Notes: a model not told the origin generated them from the letters alone. A DNA stretch of 64,000 nucleotides from Parasedimentitalea marina (GCF_004006175.1 NZ_CP033219.1:1178001-1242000), one strand, 5' to 3'; positions 48,305-57,865 are shown, numbered from the stretch's first letter. A program made the numbers and translations.

Positions 48305-49204
48305 ATGCGACATGCGAACACCATCAAACTGGCGGCACTGACCGGCATGATTGTGATTGGCTTTGTGCTGCAAAGCGATGCGCAGGGGCAGCCTCCAAGG
48401 CGTCAGCACACTGCGATTGCTGCACAAGACCTCAATCTGGTTGCTGCGACGGTTAAAGTACGAGGCAGTAAGGTTAAGCTGCGCGCTACGCAGGACACGG
48501 TTAAGATCAGTGCAAATGGCATCCCGGATCATGCGGTTGGGCAATTTCCAAACCGGGGCAACCCTCATAGCATTCAGCCACAACGATATAAGTTTGCGGC
48601 AGATACCGATCAATTGCCTCGGGTCGCCAAGGCCTATGGCATGGCGGGATTGTTTGGAGTTGCGGTCAATGGGGTTCCGTTCGATCCGGGGGCCGCGGAG
48701 TTCTGGAAAGGTAATCGGCAGTCTGGCTGGCAGTACGAGGCCCTGGGCGGGGCTGTGACACTGGGGCTGGACCAGAACTATGCCCATGTTCAGCCCAGCG
48801 GGGCCTATCACTACCACGGGTTGCCATGGGGGCTGATGCAGCAATTGGGCTGGTCAGCGGAGAAAGCATCGCCCCTGATCGGATATGCGGCGGATGGGTT
48901 TCCAATTTATGCGATCACCACCGACATGAATGGTCGGGTGCGGGAGATGACCAGTTCCTACCAGTTGAAATCGGGCCGTCGACCAGGGGGATCAGCGCCG
49001 AGTGGGCGTTATGACGGCGCCTTTGTGCAGGACTATCAATATCGGGCGGGCTCTGGAACACTGGATGAATGCAATGGGACGCAGGTGGTGACCGAGGACT
49101 TCCCGGGTGGCACCTATGCGTATTTCCTGAGCCAGGATTTCCCGGTGGTGCCGCGCTGTCTGAAGGGAGATGCTGACGGAAGTTTCGTCAAGCGACGCAG
49201 GTAA
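48305..49204 (+). CDS. Exported YHYH domain protein
   Basis: 299 residues from the ATG at 48305, with AAGGAAA upstream; the earlier open frame from 48263 is rejected because the N-terminus HANTIKLAALTGMIVIGFVLQSDAQG is a signal peptide. The conserved YHYH motif is in PSGAYHYHGLPWGL near residue 175, and DGFPIYAI near 200 is also typical. Two cysteines, one in DECNGTQ and one in RCLKG near the C-terminus, could form a disulfide bond. The domain is uncharacterised. No gene partner. Confidence 0.8.
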   Translation: MRHANTIKLAALTGMIVIGFVLQSDAQGQPPRRQHTAIAAQDLNLVAATVKVRGSKVKLRATQDTVKISANGIPDHAVGQFPNRGNPHSIQPQRYKFAADTDQLPRVAKAYGMAGLFGVAVNGVPFDPGAAEFWKGNRQSGWQYEALGGAVTLGLDQNYAHVQPSGAYHYHGLPWGLMQQLGWSAEKASPLIGYAADGFPIYAITTDMNGRVREMTSSYQLKSGRRPGGSAPSGRYDGAFVQDYQYRAGSGTLDECNGTQVVTEDFPGGTYAYFLSQDFPVVPRCLKGDADGSFVKRRR

Positions 49205-49213
49205 GGCGCTGGT

Positions 49214-49252
49214 GGAGCCGGCCTCCGGCGGGAGTATTTTGGAAAAGATGAT
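49214..49252. repeat. GC-rich intergenic repeat, copy 2 (partial)
   Basis: GGAGCCGGCCTCCGGCGGGAGTATTTTGGAAAAGATGATG. The GGGAGTATTTT-GAAAAGATGA tail matches the end of the copy at 34601-34660 while the GGGGGC hairpin is missing. It lies between the YHYH gene and a terminator. Confidence 0.55.
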
Positions 49253-49273
49253 GGGGGCAGTGATAGAGCTGTT

Positions 49274-49305
49274 GGGGCGCATTGAATTTGCGCCCCATCG
49301 TTTTT
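49274..49305 (+). terminator. Rho-independent terminator of the YHYH gene
   Basis: GGGGCGC (49274-49280) pairs with GCGCCCC (49290-49296), loop ATTGAATTT, then ATCGTTTTT. It separates the YHYH gene from the convergent pyruvate carboxylase gene. Confidence 0.8.
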
Positions 49306-49325
49306 GAAGTCTGTTATCGAGTGGG

Positions 49326-52300
49326 TTAGTCCAGCTCGATCAACAGGTCTTTGGCGTCGATCTGAGTGCCGGGCTGAACATGCACGGCCTTGATTACCGC
49401 ATCGCGTTCGGCGTGGATACCGGTTTCCATTTTCATGGCTTCGATGGTCAGCAGCAGGTCGCCTTCGTGAACCTGCTGTCCTGCCTGGACTGCAACGGTG
49501 GCCACGACGCCAGGCATGGGAGCGCCAAAGTGGTTGTCGTTGCCGGCCTCGGCCTTGGGACGGGCCTCGGTGGTAGATTTCACCAAGCGGTTTGGCACCC
49601 GGATGACCCGTGGCTGGCCGTTCAGTTCGAAGAACACTTTGACTTCGCCTTTTTCATCGGTTTCACCGATGGCCTGCAGGCGGATTTCCAAGGTTTTGCC
49701 GGGATCGATTTCGGCCTCGATCTCGTCGCCCGGTTCCATGCCGTAGAAAAAGGTCTGGGTTGGCAAGGCGCGCACCGGGCCATAGCTGCGGTGGCGACCC
49801 ATGTAGTCGAGGAACACCTTGGGGTACATCAGGTAGCCATTCAGATCTTCGTCGTCGACGGATTTTCCGTCCAGTTGGGTGCTGAGATCAGCGCGGGTTG
49901 CTTCAAGATCCACGGCTTTGAGGTGCTTGCCGGGGCGTTCCAGATTGGGGGCTTCACCCTTGAGCACTTTCTTGAGGAACGCGTCGGGGAAGCCTTTGGG
50001 CGGCTGGCCCAGATTACCGCGCATCATGTCGATGACCGAGTCGGGGAAAGACAAATCAGTGCCTGGATCTTCGACCTCGGCGCGGGTCAGGCCCTGGCTG
50101 ACCATCATCAGGGCCATATCGCCAACCACTTTGGAGCTGGGCGTGACCTTGACGATATCGCCGAACATCTGGTTCACATCCGAATAGGTCTGCGCGACCT
50201 CGTGCCAGCGCTCTTCCAGACCCAGGCTGCGGGCCTGTGCCTTGAGGTTGGTGAACTGACCACCGGGCATCTCGTGCAGGTAGACCTCGGACGCCGGGGC
50301 CTGGATGCCGCTTTCAAACGCGGCATATTGCGCACGCACCTGCTCCCAATAGTCCGAGATTTCGCGGATCGGTTTGATGTCGATGCCGGTGTCGCGGTCG
50401 GTGTTACGCAAACCTTCGACAATCGAGCCGAGGCAGGGCTGCGAGGTGCCACCCGAGAAGGCGTCCATAGCCGCATCCACCGCATCGACGCCTGCATCAG
50501 CCGCGGCCAGAATGGTGGCGCCGGCAATGCCGGAGGTGTCATGGGTGTGGAAATGGATCGGCAGGCCGACCTCTTCCTTAAGGGCCTTGACCAGCACCCT
50601 GGCTGCGGCCGGCTTTAGCAGGCCCGCCATGTCTTTGAGACCCAGAACATGGGCGCCAGCGGCCTCGAGCTCTTTGGCCATGCCGATGTAGTACTTGAGG
50701 TCATATTTGGCGCGATTTGGATCGAGAATGTCACCGGTGTAGCAAATGGTGCCTTCGCAGATCTTGCCGGACTGAACCACGGCATCCATGGCGACGCGCA
50801 TGTTTTCAACCCAGTTGAGGCTGTCGAACACCCGGAAGACATCGACACCTGTTATGGCGGCCTGGCGGACGAACTCTTGCACCACATTGTCGGGGTAGTT
50901 GGTATAGCCAACCCCGTTGCTGGCGCGCAGCAACATCTGGGTCATCACGTTTGGCATCGCCTCGCGCAGGTCGCGCAGGCGCTGCCAGGGGCATTCCTGC
51001 AAGAACCGGTAGGCGACGTCAAAGGTGGCGCCGCCCCAGCATTCAACCGAGAACAGCTGGCTGAGGTTTTGCGCGTAGGCCGGGGCCACTTTGATCATGT
51101 CAATCGAGCGCATCCGGGTGGCCAGCAGGGATTGGTGACCGTCGCGCATGGTGGTGTCGGTCAGCAGTAACTGCCGCTGGGCCTTCATCCAGTCGGCAAC
51201 AGCTTGCGGGCCTTTTTGCTCCAGCAAGTTGCGGGTGCCATAGGGCAGGTTGCCTGGTGCGACTTTGGGCGGGCGCGGCGCTTTCAGTTCGGCGGGCGGT
51301 GCGTTGCGGCCTTCGGTTTCAGGATGCCCATTGACCGAAATGTCTGCGATGTAGGTCAGAACCTTAGTTCCCCGGTCACGACGTTTGGAGAACTGGAACA
51401 GGGCCGGTGTCTCGTCAATGAACTTGGTGGTATAGCTGTTGTCCAGAAAGGTCGGGTGCTTCAACAGGTTCTCGACAAAGGCGATGTTGGTGGAGACACC
51501 ACGTACCCGGAATTCGCGCAGGGCGCGGTCCATGCGGGCGATGGCCATTTCTGGGGTCGGCGCCTTGGCGGTGATCTTGGTCAGCAGGCTGTCATAATAG
51601 CGGGTGATCACGCCGCCTGCATATGCGGTGCCGCCGTCCAGACGAATGCCCATACCGGTGGCCGAGCGATAGGCGGTGATGCGGCCATAGTCAGGGATGA
51701 AGTTGTTCTGCGGATCCTCGGTTGTGACCCGGGTCTGCAAGGCGTGGCCGGTCAGCGCGATGTCATCCTGGCTGGCTTTGCCGGTGGCCTCGGCAATGGA
51801 TTTGCCTTCGGCGATCAGGATCTGGGCGCGCACGATGTCGATGCCGGTGACTTCCTCGGTGACAGTGTGTTCCACCTGCACCCTTGGGTTTACTTCGATG
51901 AAGTAAAATTTGCCGTCGTCCATATCCATCAGGAATTCGACGGTACCGGCGCATTCATAGCCCACGTGGGCGCAGATCTTACGGCCCAATGCGCAGATCT
52001 CAGTCCGTTGCTCTTCGCTGAGGTATGGCGCAGGGGCGCGTTCGACCACTTTCTGATTGCGGCGCTGTACTGAGCAGTCGCGCTCAAACAGGTGGTACAT
52101 GCCGCCCTGTTTATCACCCAGGATCTGCACTTCGACGTGGCGGGCGCGCTGGATCATCTTTTCCAGAAAACCTTCGCCGTTACCAAAGGCCGCCTCGGCT
52201 TCGCGGCGACCTTCCAGGATTTTCTCTTCCAGCTCATCCTCATTGTAGATCGGGCGCATGCCGCGACCACCGCCGCCCCACGAGGCCTTGAGCATGAAGG

Positions 52301-52769
52301 GGTAGCCCACGTCTGTTGCTTCTTTGCGAATGGCGTCCATGTCGTCGCCCAGCACCTCGGTGGCGGGGATCACCGGCACGCCGGCTTCGACTGCAACCCG
52401 GCGGGCACTGGCCTTATCGCCAACTTCGCGCATTGTTTCAGCCTTGGGGCCAATGAAGGTAATGCCATTGCGCGAGCAGGCGTCGACAAAATCAGGGTTT
52501 TCCGAGAGCAACCCATAGCCCGGGTGGATCGCGTCTGCGCCGCTTTCTTTGGCGACCCGGATCATCTCGTCGATGCTGAGGTAAGCGGCAACCGGGCCCA
52601 TGCCCTCGCCGATGCGGTAGGCCTCATCAGCCTTGAACCGGTGCAGGCCAAGTTTGTCTTCTTCAGCATAGACCGCGACCGTGGCTTTGCCCATTTCATT
52701 GGCGGCGCGCATCACGCGGATGGCGATCTCTCCACGGTTGGCAATCAGGATTTTCTTGAAGTCGGTCAT
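49326..52769 (-). CDS. pyc: Pyruvate carboxylase
   Basis: 1147 residues, the normal length for the single-chain enzyme. Domains in order: biotin carboxylase with ATP-grasp (about 1-450, KILIANRGEIAIRVMRAANEMG start), carboxyltransferase (about 530-800, DTTMRDGHQSLLATRMR), conserved PYC/OADA region (about 820-1010) and biotinyl domain (about 1070-1147) with biotin-accepting lysine in IEAMKMETGI. It makes oxaloacetate from pyruvate and bicarbonate. Monocistronic; the large antisense open frames in this region are shadows of this GC-rich gene. Confidence 0.98.
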   Translation of the reverse strand: MTDFKKILIANRGEIAIRVMRAANEMGKATVAVYAEEDKLGLHRFKADEAYRIGEGMGPVAAYLSIDEMIRVAKESGADAIHPGYGLLSENPDFVDACSRNGITFIGPKAETMREVGDKASARRVAVEAGVPVIPATEVLGDDMDAIRKEATDVGYPFMLKASWGGGGRGMRPIYNEDELEEKILEGRREAEAAFGNGEGFLEKMIQRARHVEVQILGDKQGGMYHLFERDCSVQRRNQKVVERAPAPYLSEEQRTEICALGRKICAHVGYECAGTVEFLMDMDDGKFYFIEVNPRVQVEHTVTEEVTGIDIVRAQILIAEGKSIAEATGKASQDDIALTGHALQTRVTTEDPQNNFIPDYGRITAYRSATGMGIRLDGGTAYAGGVITRYYDSLLTKITAKAPTPEMAIARMDRALREFRVRGVSTNIAFVENLLKHPTFLDNSYTTKFIDETPALFQFSKRRDRGTKVLTYIADISVNGHPETEGRNAPPAELKAPRPPKVAPGNLPYGTRNLLEQKGPQAVADWMKAQRQLLLTDTTMRDGHQSLLATRMRSIDMIKVAPAYAQNLSQLFSVECWGGATFDVAYRFLQECPWQRLRDLREAMPNVMTQMLLRASNGVGYTNYPDNVVQEFVRQAAITGVDVFRVFDSLNWVENMRVAMDAVVQSGKICEGTICYTGDILDPNRAKYDLKYYIGMAKELEAAGAHVLGLKDMAGLLKPAAARVLVKALKEEVGLPIHFHTHDTSGIAGATILAAADAGVDAVDAAMDAFSGGTSQPCLGSIVEGLRNTDRDTGIDIKPIREISDYWEQVRAQYAAFESGIQAPASEVYLHEMPGGQFTNLKAQARSLGLEERWHEVAQTYSDVNQMFGDIVKVTPSSKVVGDMALMMVSQGLTRAEVEDPGTDLSFPDSVIDMMRGNLGQPPKGFPDAFLKKVLKGEAPNLERPGKHLKAVDLEATRADLSTQLDGKSVDDEDLNGYLMYPKVFLDYMGRHRSYGPVRALPTQTFFYGMEPGDEIEAEIDPGKTLEIRLQAIGETDEKGEVKVFFELNGQPRVIRVPNRLVKSTTEARPKAEAGNDNHFGAPMPGVVATVAVQAGQQVHEGDLLLTIEAMKMETGIHAERDAVIKAVHVQPGTQIDAKDLLIELD

Positions 52770-52907
52770 GTTACCCTCGTGGTCGTGTGATTTTGACGAA
52801 TTGTTAGGCGCATCATAACGGCAGGTTCAACCGTAGTTCTGGGTATAACCGGCATTATTGCGCTATCATGCGGCCTCGTATTGTGATTCAACTTATTAAT
52901 CTGCTCA

Positions 52908-54068
52908 TTAAATAGGCAGTTGGTGGGCAGGTCCCAGGGTCCTTGTCAAAGGCAAGGACGTAACGTCAGTTGCGCCAATTTGTCCCATATTAGATTTCAG
53001 GTCCTGCTTCAAGATGTCGATCAGGTGGGCTGGGCCGGGTTCTCCAAGGGCGGCTAATGCAAAATGAAAGGCGCGTCCCAGCATGATATAGTCGGCACCA
53101 AGTGCCAGTGCGCGCAGCATATCCAACCCGCCCTCGACACCGCTGTCAAAGATTAGCGGCAGGGTGGTGGCCCGGCGGATTTCAGGCAACATTTCGATCG
53201 TTGCGGGGCTGGCGTCGAACTGGCGACCGCCGTGGTTCGACACCCAAAGCGCATCCACGCCCATGTCTTGCAGGCGCTCTGCATCCTCGGGGCGCATTAC
53301 CCCTTTTATCACGATCGGCCCCTGCCAGTGATCCCGCAACCATTGCACATACTCCCAATCCGGCGAGGTGCGTAGCAAGTAGCCGATATGTGCAGTTGAG
53401 GACAGGTTGCCCAGATTTCCGGTGATGTATTTATCCAGGGTGCGCATATGCGGCATGCCACGCCGGGCCATGCCAAGCGCCCATGTGGGATTTGCCAGGG
53501 TCTGGGCAAGAAGGCGTGGTGTCAGCCGTGGCGGTTGCGTCAACCCTGACCGCATCTGACGTTCCCGGCGCGAGGCCACTGGTACATCCACCGTCAGCAC
53601 CAGCACTTTGAACCCGGCGGATTTTGCGCGGGCGAGCATGTCGATGCGGATGTCTGGGTCTTTTGGTGGATACAGCTGGAACCAGGCTTGTTCCCCCAGA
53701 TGCGGTGCCAGATCCTCGGGCGATTGGCTGGCAACAGTGGACAGAGTATAAGGTATGCCGGCGGCAGCGGCACTGCGGGCCAGATGACCCTCGGCGTCGG
53801 GCCAGATCAACCCGGACATGCCAACCGGTGCTACCCCAAAGGGCAGCGGCAGTTTCTCACCAAACAGCGTGGTACTCAGATCGACCTCTAAGGGGCCGTG
53901 CAGGATTGAGGGCAAAAAACCGACCCGATCCAGTGCCGCGCGGTTGCGGGTCTTGGTGGCCTCAGTGCCGGTGGCGCTGTCCAGGTACTCCCAGACGAAT
54001 GGTGGCAGGCGACGTTGGGCTTGGCGGGCCAGATCAGCGATGGCGGGGTAGCGGCTGTGTAAATCCAT
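52908..54068 (-). CDS. lldD: FMN-dependent alpha-hydroxy acid dehydrogenase (LldD family)
   Basis: 386 residues from the ATG at 54068; the open frame to 54221 is not supported. TIM-barrel FMN enzyme with the conserved YLDSATGTEATKTRNR start, PVGMSGLIWPDAEGHLARSAAAAGIPY, and the FMN-binding and catalytic region VSNHGGRQFD and FDSGVEGGLDMLRALALGADYIMLGRAFHFALA. It probably oxidises L-lactate to pyruvate at the membrane, feeding the pyruvate carboxylase made by the adjacent gene. Mandelate or glycolate as substrate cannot be excluded. Confidence 0.87.
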   Translation of the reverse strand: MDLHSRYPAIADLARQAQRRLPPFVWEYLDSATGTEATKTRNRAALDRVGFLPSILHGPLEVDLSTTLFGEKLPLPFGVAPVGMSGLIWPDAEGHLARSAAAAGIPYTLSTVASQSPEDLAPHLGEQAWFQLYPPKDPDIRIDMLARAKSAGFKVLVLTVDVPVASRRERQMRSGLTQPPRLTPRLLAQTLANPTWALGMARRGMPHMRTLDKYITGNLGNLSSTAHIGYLLRTSPDWEYVQWLRDHWQGPIVIKGVMRPEDAERLQDMGVDALWVSNHGGRQFDASPATIEMLPEIRRATTLPLIFDSGVEGGLDMLRALALGADYIMLGRAFHFALAALGEPGPAHLIDILKQDLKSNMGQIGATDVTSLPLTRTLGPAHQLPI

Positions 54069-54378
54069 GGCGGATTTGTGGGAAAATCGGCAGAAGAATG
54101 CAAGGAGATGTATTGGTCTGATCGATTCCAGCGATGTTCCGGGACACGGCGCATTCGACGCAGGCTCGGGACAACGTCCTCCGGGTGCACTTTTGGACGT
54201 ATAGGTCCTGGCCCATAGCAAAGGGCGTCTTTAGAATTTTTACCATTGTTTCCCCGGCGTGCTTTGGCCATGAACGATGGGCCCGAGGCATTGTCGCCGG
54301 GTGTTCGGGGATCACGACAAATGAAGCGGAACATTGTGAGAACAAGACTTCCCCTCTTGATGGCTTCACGCTAGGATA
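54069..54378. other. Divergent promoter region of lldD and the UvrD-type helicase
   Basis: 310 bases without a credible gene. It contains the SOS box at 54329-54343. Short open frames on both strands look like GC-rich noise. No repeat or RNA gene recognised. Confidence 0.6.
54329..54343. promoter_or_regulatory. Alphaproteobacterial LexA (SOS) box, GAAC-N7-GAAC
   Basis: GAAC-ATTGTGA-GAAC fits exactly the direct-repeat LexA site of alphaproteobacteria (GTTC-N7-GTTC on the other strand). It is about 40 bases upstream of the UvrD-type helicase start, the proper place for repressing its promoter. LexA control of this gene is inferred. Confidence 0.75.
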
Positions 54379-54384
54379 ATGGGC

Positions 54385-56742
54385 ATGAGCAGTTTTGACG
54401 AAATGGACGCCTTTGAGGGCGCATCGCTATCCTCGCGTGCAATGGCTGCGCGGCCGCAACCCTATCTTGACGGGTTGAACCCGGCGCAACGTGAGGCTGT
54501 TGAATGCTTGCAGGGCCCAGTGCTGATGCTGGCTGGGGCGGGCACTGGCAAGACCAAGGCGTTGACGGCCCGGATTGTGCATTTGCTCACCACCGGGTCG
54601 GCCCGCACCAACGAGATCCTGGCGGTGACATTCACCAACAAGGCCGCGCGCGAAATGAAAGAGCGGGTGGGCGGCATGTTGGGGCAACCGGCTGAGGGCA
54701 TGCCCTGGCTGGGCACCTTCCACGCGATATGCGTCAAACTGCTGCGCCGTCATGCTGAACTGGTCGGGCTGAAAAGCAACTTCACCATTCTGGACACGGA
54801 TGATGTGATCCGGCTGTTGAAGCAGCTGATCCGGGCCGAAGGCATTGACGACAAGCGCTGGCCAGCGCGGACACTGGCCAATGTGATCGATGACTGGAAA
54901 AATCGGGCCCTGATCCCGACCAAGGTGCCAGTGGCGGATGCTTCCGCCTATAACGGCAAGGGCGTTGATCTTTATGCACAGTATCAGACTCGTCTGCGCG
55001 AGTTGAACGCGGTGGATTTTGGCGATCTGCTGCTGCACATGGTGACGATATTTCAGACCCATCCAGATATCCTTGAGCAATACCAACGCTGGTTCCGCTT
55101 TATCCTGGTGGACGAATACCAAGATACCAATGTCGCCCAGTATCTATGGCTGCGACTGCTGGCGGCAGGACATAAGAATATCTGCTGCGTCGGCGATGAT
55201 GATCAGTCGATCTATGGCTGGCGTGGCGCCGAGGTTGGCAATATCCTGCGCTTTGACAAGGATTTCCCCGGCGCCAAGGTGGTCCGGCTGGAACAGAACT
55301 ACCGCTCGACGGAACATATTCTGGCGGCGGCCTCTGGGGTTATTGCCGGCAACGAGGGCCGGTTGGGCAAAGACCTGTGGACCGCTGCCAAGGGTGGCGA
55401 GAAGGTCCGGCTGATCGGCCACTGGGACGGCGAGGAAGAGGCACGCTGGATCGGTGAAGAGATCGAGGCGATGCAACGCGGCACCCGCGGGCAGGGGCCG
55501 CGCGATCTGGAGCAAATGGCCATTCTGGTCCGCGCCTCGCACCAGATGCGCGCATTTGAGGACCGGTTCCTGACCATCGGGTTGCCCTACCGGGTGATTG
55601 GCGGGCCACGGTTTTATGAGCGGCTCGAGATTCGCGATGCCATGGCCTATTTCCGCGTGGTGACCAGCCCGGATGATGACCTGGCGTTTGAACGCATTGT
55701 GAATACGCCGAAACGCGGTCTGGGCAAGGTTGCGCTGCAAAACATCCAGACCACGGCGCGGGCCAATGGAGTGTCGCAGCTGGAGGGCGCGCGTCTGGCG
55801 ATTGAAGGCGGATTGATAAAGGGTAAGGGCGGCACGCAGCTGCGCATATTGATCGAAAATATAGCCCGTTGGGGGCGCTTGGCCGGTGACGCCAACATGA
55901 CCCATATGGATCTGGCCGAGATCATTCTGGATGAATCTGGCTATACAACCATGTGGCAGAACGACAAGACGCCGGATGCGCCTGGGCGGTTGGAAAACCT
56001 TAAGGAATTGGTCAAGGCGCTGGAGAATTTCGAGAACCTTCAGGGTTTTCTGGAACATGTCAGCCTGATCATGGACAACGCGGCCAGTGATTCCGGGGAA
56101 AAGGTGTCGATCATGACGCTGCACGGCTCTAAGGGGCTGGAGTTCCCGGCGGTGTTTTTACCGGGCTGGGAGGACGGACTGTTCCCCTCGCAGCGGTCGA
56201 TGGACGAAAGCGGCCTAAAAGGTCTCGAGGAAGAGCGCCGTCTGGCCTATGTCGGCATCACCCGTGCCGAGGAAATCTGTACCATATCCTTTGCTGGCAA
56301 TCGTCGGGTGTTTGGGCAGTGGCAGTCACAGTTGCCATCGCGGTTCATTGACGAGCTGCCCGATCAGCATGTCGAAGTGCTCACGCCGCCGGGCCTGTAT
56401 GGCGGTGGTTATGGTGCGGCAGCTCCGGCTGAGGCGCCAGTGCGATCGACCATCGAAGAAAAGATGGCGCAGGCGGATGGGTATAATTCGCCGGGCTGGA
56501 AACGCATGCAGTCGCGGGCCGGACAGCGCGGTATGGCGCAGCCAAATGCCGCCAAGCCGCAAGTGATCGATTCGACGGTAATCTCCAGCTTTACGATGGG
56601 CGACCGGGTGTTCCACCAAAAGTTTGGTTACGGGATGATTGCCGGTATCGACGGCGACAAGCTGGAAGTGGATTTCGACAAGGCCGGGCTGAAAAAAGTC
56701 GTCGCCAGCTTTGTCTCGGCAGGCGATGATATTCCGTTCTAG
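54385..56742 (+). CDS. UvrD/PcrA-type superfamily 1 DNA helicase
   Basis: 785 residues from the ATG at 54385, 8 bases after AGGA; the ATG at 54379 is too close to it. Helicase motifs: Q-motif LNPAQREAVECLQGP, Walker A AGAGTGKT, motif Ia VTFTNKAAREMKERV, DEYQDTN (Walker B), GDDDQSIYGWRGA and the C-terminal motifs V/VI (TLHGSKGLEFPAVFLPGWEDGLFP, EERRLAYVGITRAEE). The C-terminal Tudor-like region resembles PcrA/UvrD, so it probably works in nucleotide excision repair and replication restart. An SOS box upstream fits DNA-damage induction. Confidence 0.93.
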   Translation: MSSFDEMDAFEGASLSSRAMAARPQPYLDGLNPAQREAVECLQGPVLMLAGAGTGKTKALTARIVHLLTTGSARTNEILAVTFTNKAAREMKERVGGMLGQPAEGMPWLGTFHAICVKLLRRHAELVGLKSNFTILDTDDVIRLLKQLIRAEGIDDKRWPARTLANVIDDWKNRALIPTKVPVADASAYNGKGVDLYAQYQTRLRELNAVDFGDLLLHMVTIFQTHPDILEQYQRWFRFILVDEYQDTNVAQYLWLRLLAAGHKNICCVGDDDQSIYGWRGAEVGNILRFDKDFPGAKVVRLEQNYRSTEHILAAASGVIAGNEGRLGKDLWTAAKGGEKVRLIGHWDGEEEARWIGEEIEAMQRGTRGQGPRDLEQMAILVRASHQMRAFEDRFLTIGLPYRVIGGPRFYERLEIRDAMAYFRVVTSPDDDLAFERIVNTPKRGLGKVALQNIQTTARANGVSQLEGARLAIEGGLIKGKGGTQLRILIENIARWGRLAGDANMTHMDLAEIILDESGYTTMWQNDKTPDAPGRLENLKELVKALENFENLQGFLEHVSLIMDNAASDSGEKVSIMTLHGSKGLEFPAVFLPGWEDGLFPSQRSMDESGLKGLEEERRLAYVGITRAEEICTISFAGNRRVFGQWQSQLPSRFIDELPDQHVEVLTPPGLYGGGYGAAAPAEAPVRSTIEEKMAQADGYNSPGWKRMQSRAGQRGMAQPNAAKPQVIDSTVISSFTMGDRVFHQKFGYGMIAGIDGDKLEVDFDKAGLKKVVASFVSAGDDIPF

Positions 56743-56764
56743 TGCCGGGCTGCCCCATAGCTGA

Positions 56765-56799
56765 GGCCCACCCCGACATATCAAAAGACCGGGTGGGCC
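56765..56799. terminator. Long hairpin between convergent helicase and phosphoesterase genes
   Basis: GGCCCACCC (56765-56773) pairs with GGGTGGGCC (56791-56799), a perfect 9-base stem with a 17-base loop. No T-run on either side, so it may be a Rho-assisted or bidirectional stop. Confidence 0.5.
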
Positions 56800-56810
56800 A
56801 TGCCTTGGCT

Positions 56811-57590
56811 TCAGGTGATCGCGCTGCGATTCAGGAAAGCGTCGAAATGCACCGTCATCTGGCCGTCGTTCAGCAGCACGACACCATATCCCGCAGGCTC
56901 GGAGCTATATGTCGTGCCAACACTGGTGGGTACCAATGGTACCTGATGGTTTAGGCTGGGCAGCGAGGTGAAAGACAGCCCGTTCCATTGCACATAGGCA
57001 GATCGATGTACGTGACCAAAGAACACGTGCCGGATGTTCTTGCCCCGTTTCAGAACCGCGGCAAAGTCCTGATGCTCCACAAGTTTGATGTCATCGACGT
57101 AAGCGATGCCAATATCAAAGGGCGGGTGATGCATGAACAGGTACACAGGCGTGTCCCCGGCATTGATCAGTTGGGTGCGCAACCAATCCAAGCGCTGCGG
57201 GCATAATTGTCCCTCGTGTGCGCTGGCACCGTCTTTTGTGGTGTCCAGAAATATGAACAGGCCATCCTTTGTCTTGTGGCTGTGCTGGATAAACCCATTG
57301 TCGTCACAGTGATGATCTTCAAAGACGCTTTGGAAAACAGTGCGGTCGTCGTGATTTCCAAGCATGAGAAAGGTCTGGATGGAAAACCCGGCCAGCTGTT
57401 CTTTTAGCCAAGCATAGGCCGCAGGGTTAGCTGTGTCCGCCAGGTCGCCGGAAATGACACAGAAACGCGCATCACTGTGCCATTGTTCAATATCTTTAAG
57501 ACAGTCTGTAAGACGGGCAGACGGATCGGAGCCGGCCAGTTCAGTGCCGGGAGAGACAAGATGCAAGTCAGTAAGGTGAATGAATTTCAT
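56811..57590 (-). CDS. Metallophosphoesterase (CpdA/3',5'-cyclic-AMP phosphodiesterase-like)
   Basis: 259 residues from the ATG at 57590; the frame is open to 57644. The metallophosphoesterase motifs are complete: DLHL near residue 7, GDLADTANP near 47, LGNHDD near 77, MHHPPFD near 155 and FGHVHRS near 195. This is the class III cyclic nucleotide phosphodiesterase pattern, as in CpdA. The substrate could be cAMP or another phosphoester. It converges with the helicase gene. Confidence 0.87.
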   Translation of the reverse strand: MKFIHLTDLHLVSPGTELAGSDPSARLTDCLKDIEQWHSDARFCVISGDLADTANPAAYAWLKEQLAGFSIQTFLMLGNHDDRTVFQSVFEDHHCDDNGFIQHSHKTKDGLFIFLDTTKDGASAHEGQLCPQRLDWLRTQLINAGDTPVYLFMHHPPFDIGIAYVDDIKLVEHQDFAAVLKRGKNIRHVFFGHVHRSAYVQWNGLSFTSLPSLNHQVPLVPTSVGTTYSSEPAGYGVVLLNDGQMTVHFDAFLNRSAIT

Positions 57591-57744
57591 GAAACGGCCG
57601 CGATGTTGGGGGGAACAAAACCCGATTGGGGGCCGTTTCAGCAAAGCGCGGGATCAGGGATTTGATGTGCCAATTGCGACATTTGATCAGCGAACGCGAC
57701 AAAATTGAGAGCCGACCAAATGAAATGAACGATTGGGAGATGGC

Positions 57745-57793
57745 AAAGAAAAACGGCGGCGCCAGGGAGGAGGAGGGGCACCGCCGTTCTTTG
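57745..57793 (-). ncRNA. ccsR4: CcsR-like small RNA hairpin 4
   Basis: The stem ACGGCGG/CCGCCGT (extended by AAAGAA/TTCTTT) closes a loop holding CCTCCTCCC on the minus strand (57765-57773). Last of four tandem hairpins behind the DUF1127 gene. In Rhodobacter sphaeroides, CcsR1-4 with this loop motif are processed from the transcript of the DUF1127 gene ccaF1 and take part in stress responses. Identification is by structure and position. Confidence 0.8.
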
Positions 57794-57795
57794 CA

Positions 57796-57830
57796 ACACC
57801 GGGTTTTCAGGGAGGAGGAAGCCCCGGTGT
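57796..57830 (-). ncRNA. ccsR3: CcsR-like small RNA hairpin 3
   Basis: The stem ACACCGGG/CCCGGTGT has 8 perfect pairs; the loop contains CCTCCTCCC (57810-57818) on the minus strand. Between hairpins 3 and 2 there is a plain stem-loop CCGGTT/AACCGG at about 57839-57853 without the loop motif. Confidence 0.8.
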
Positions 57831-57865
57831 ATTCAGACCCGGTTTTGAACCGGTATAAGGTGCGA

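Noticed and set aside
49380..52790. Long open frames on the plus strand (up to 412 codons) across the pyruvate carboxylase gene
   Set aside because: They mirror the codon structure of a complete, well-conserved GC-rich gene on the other strand and encode no recognisable domain.
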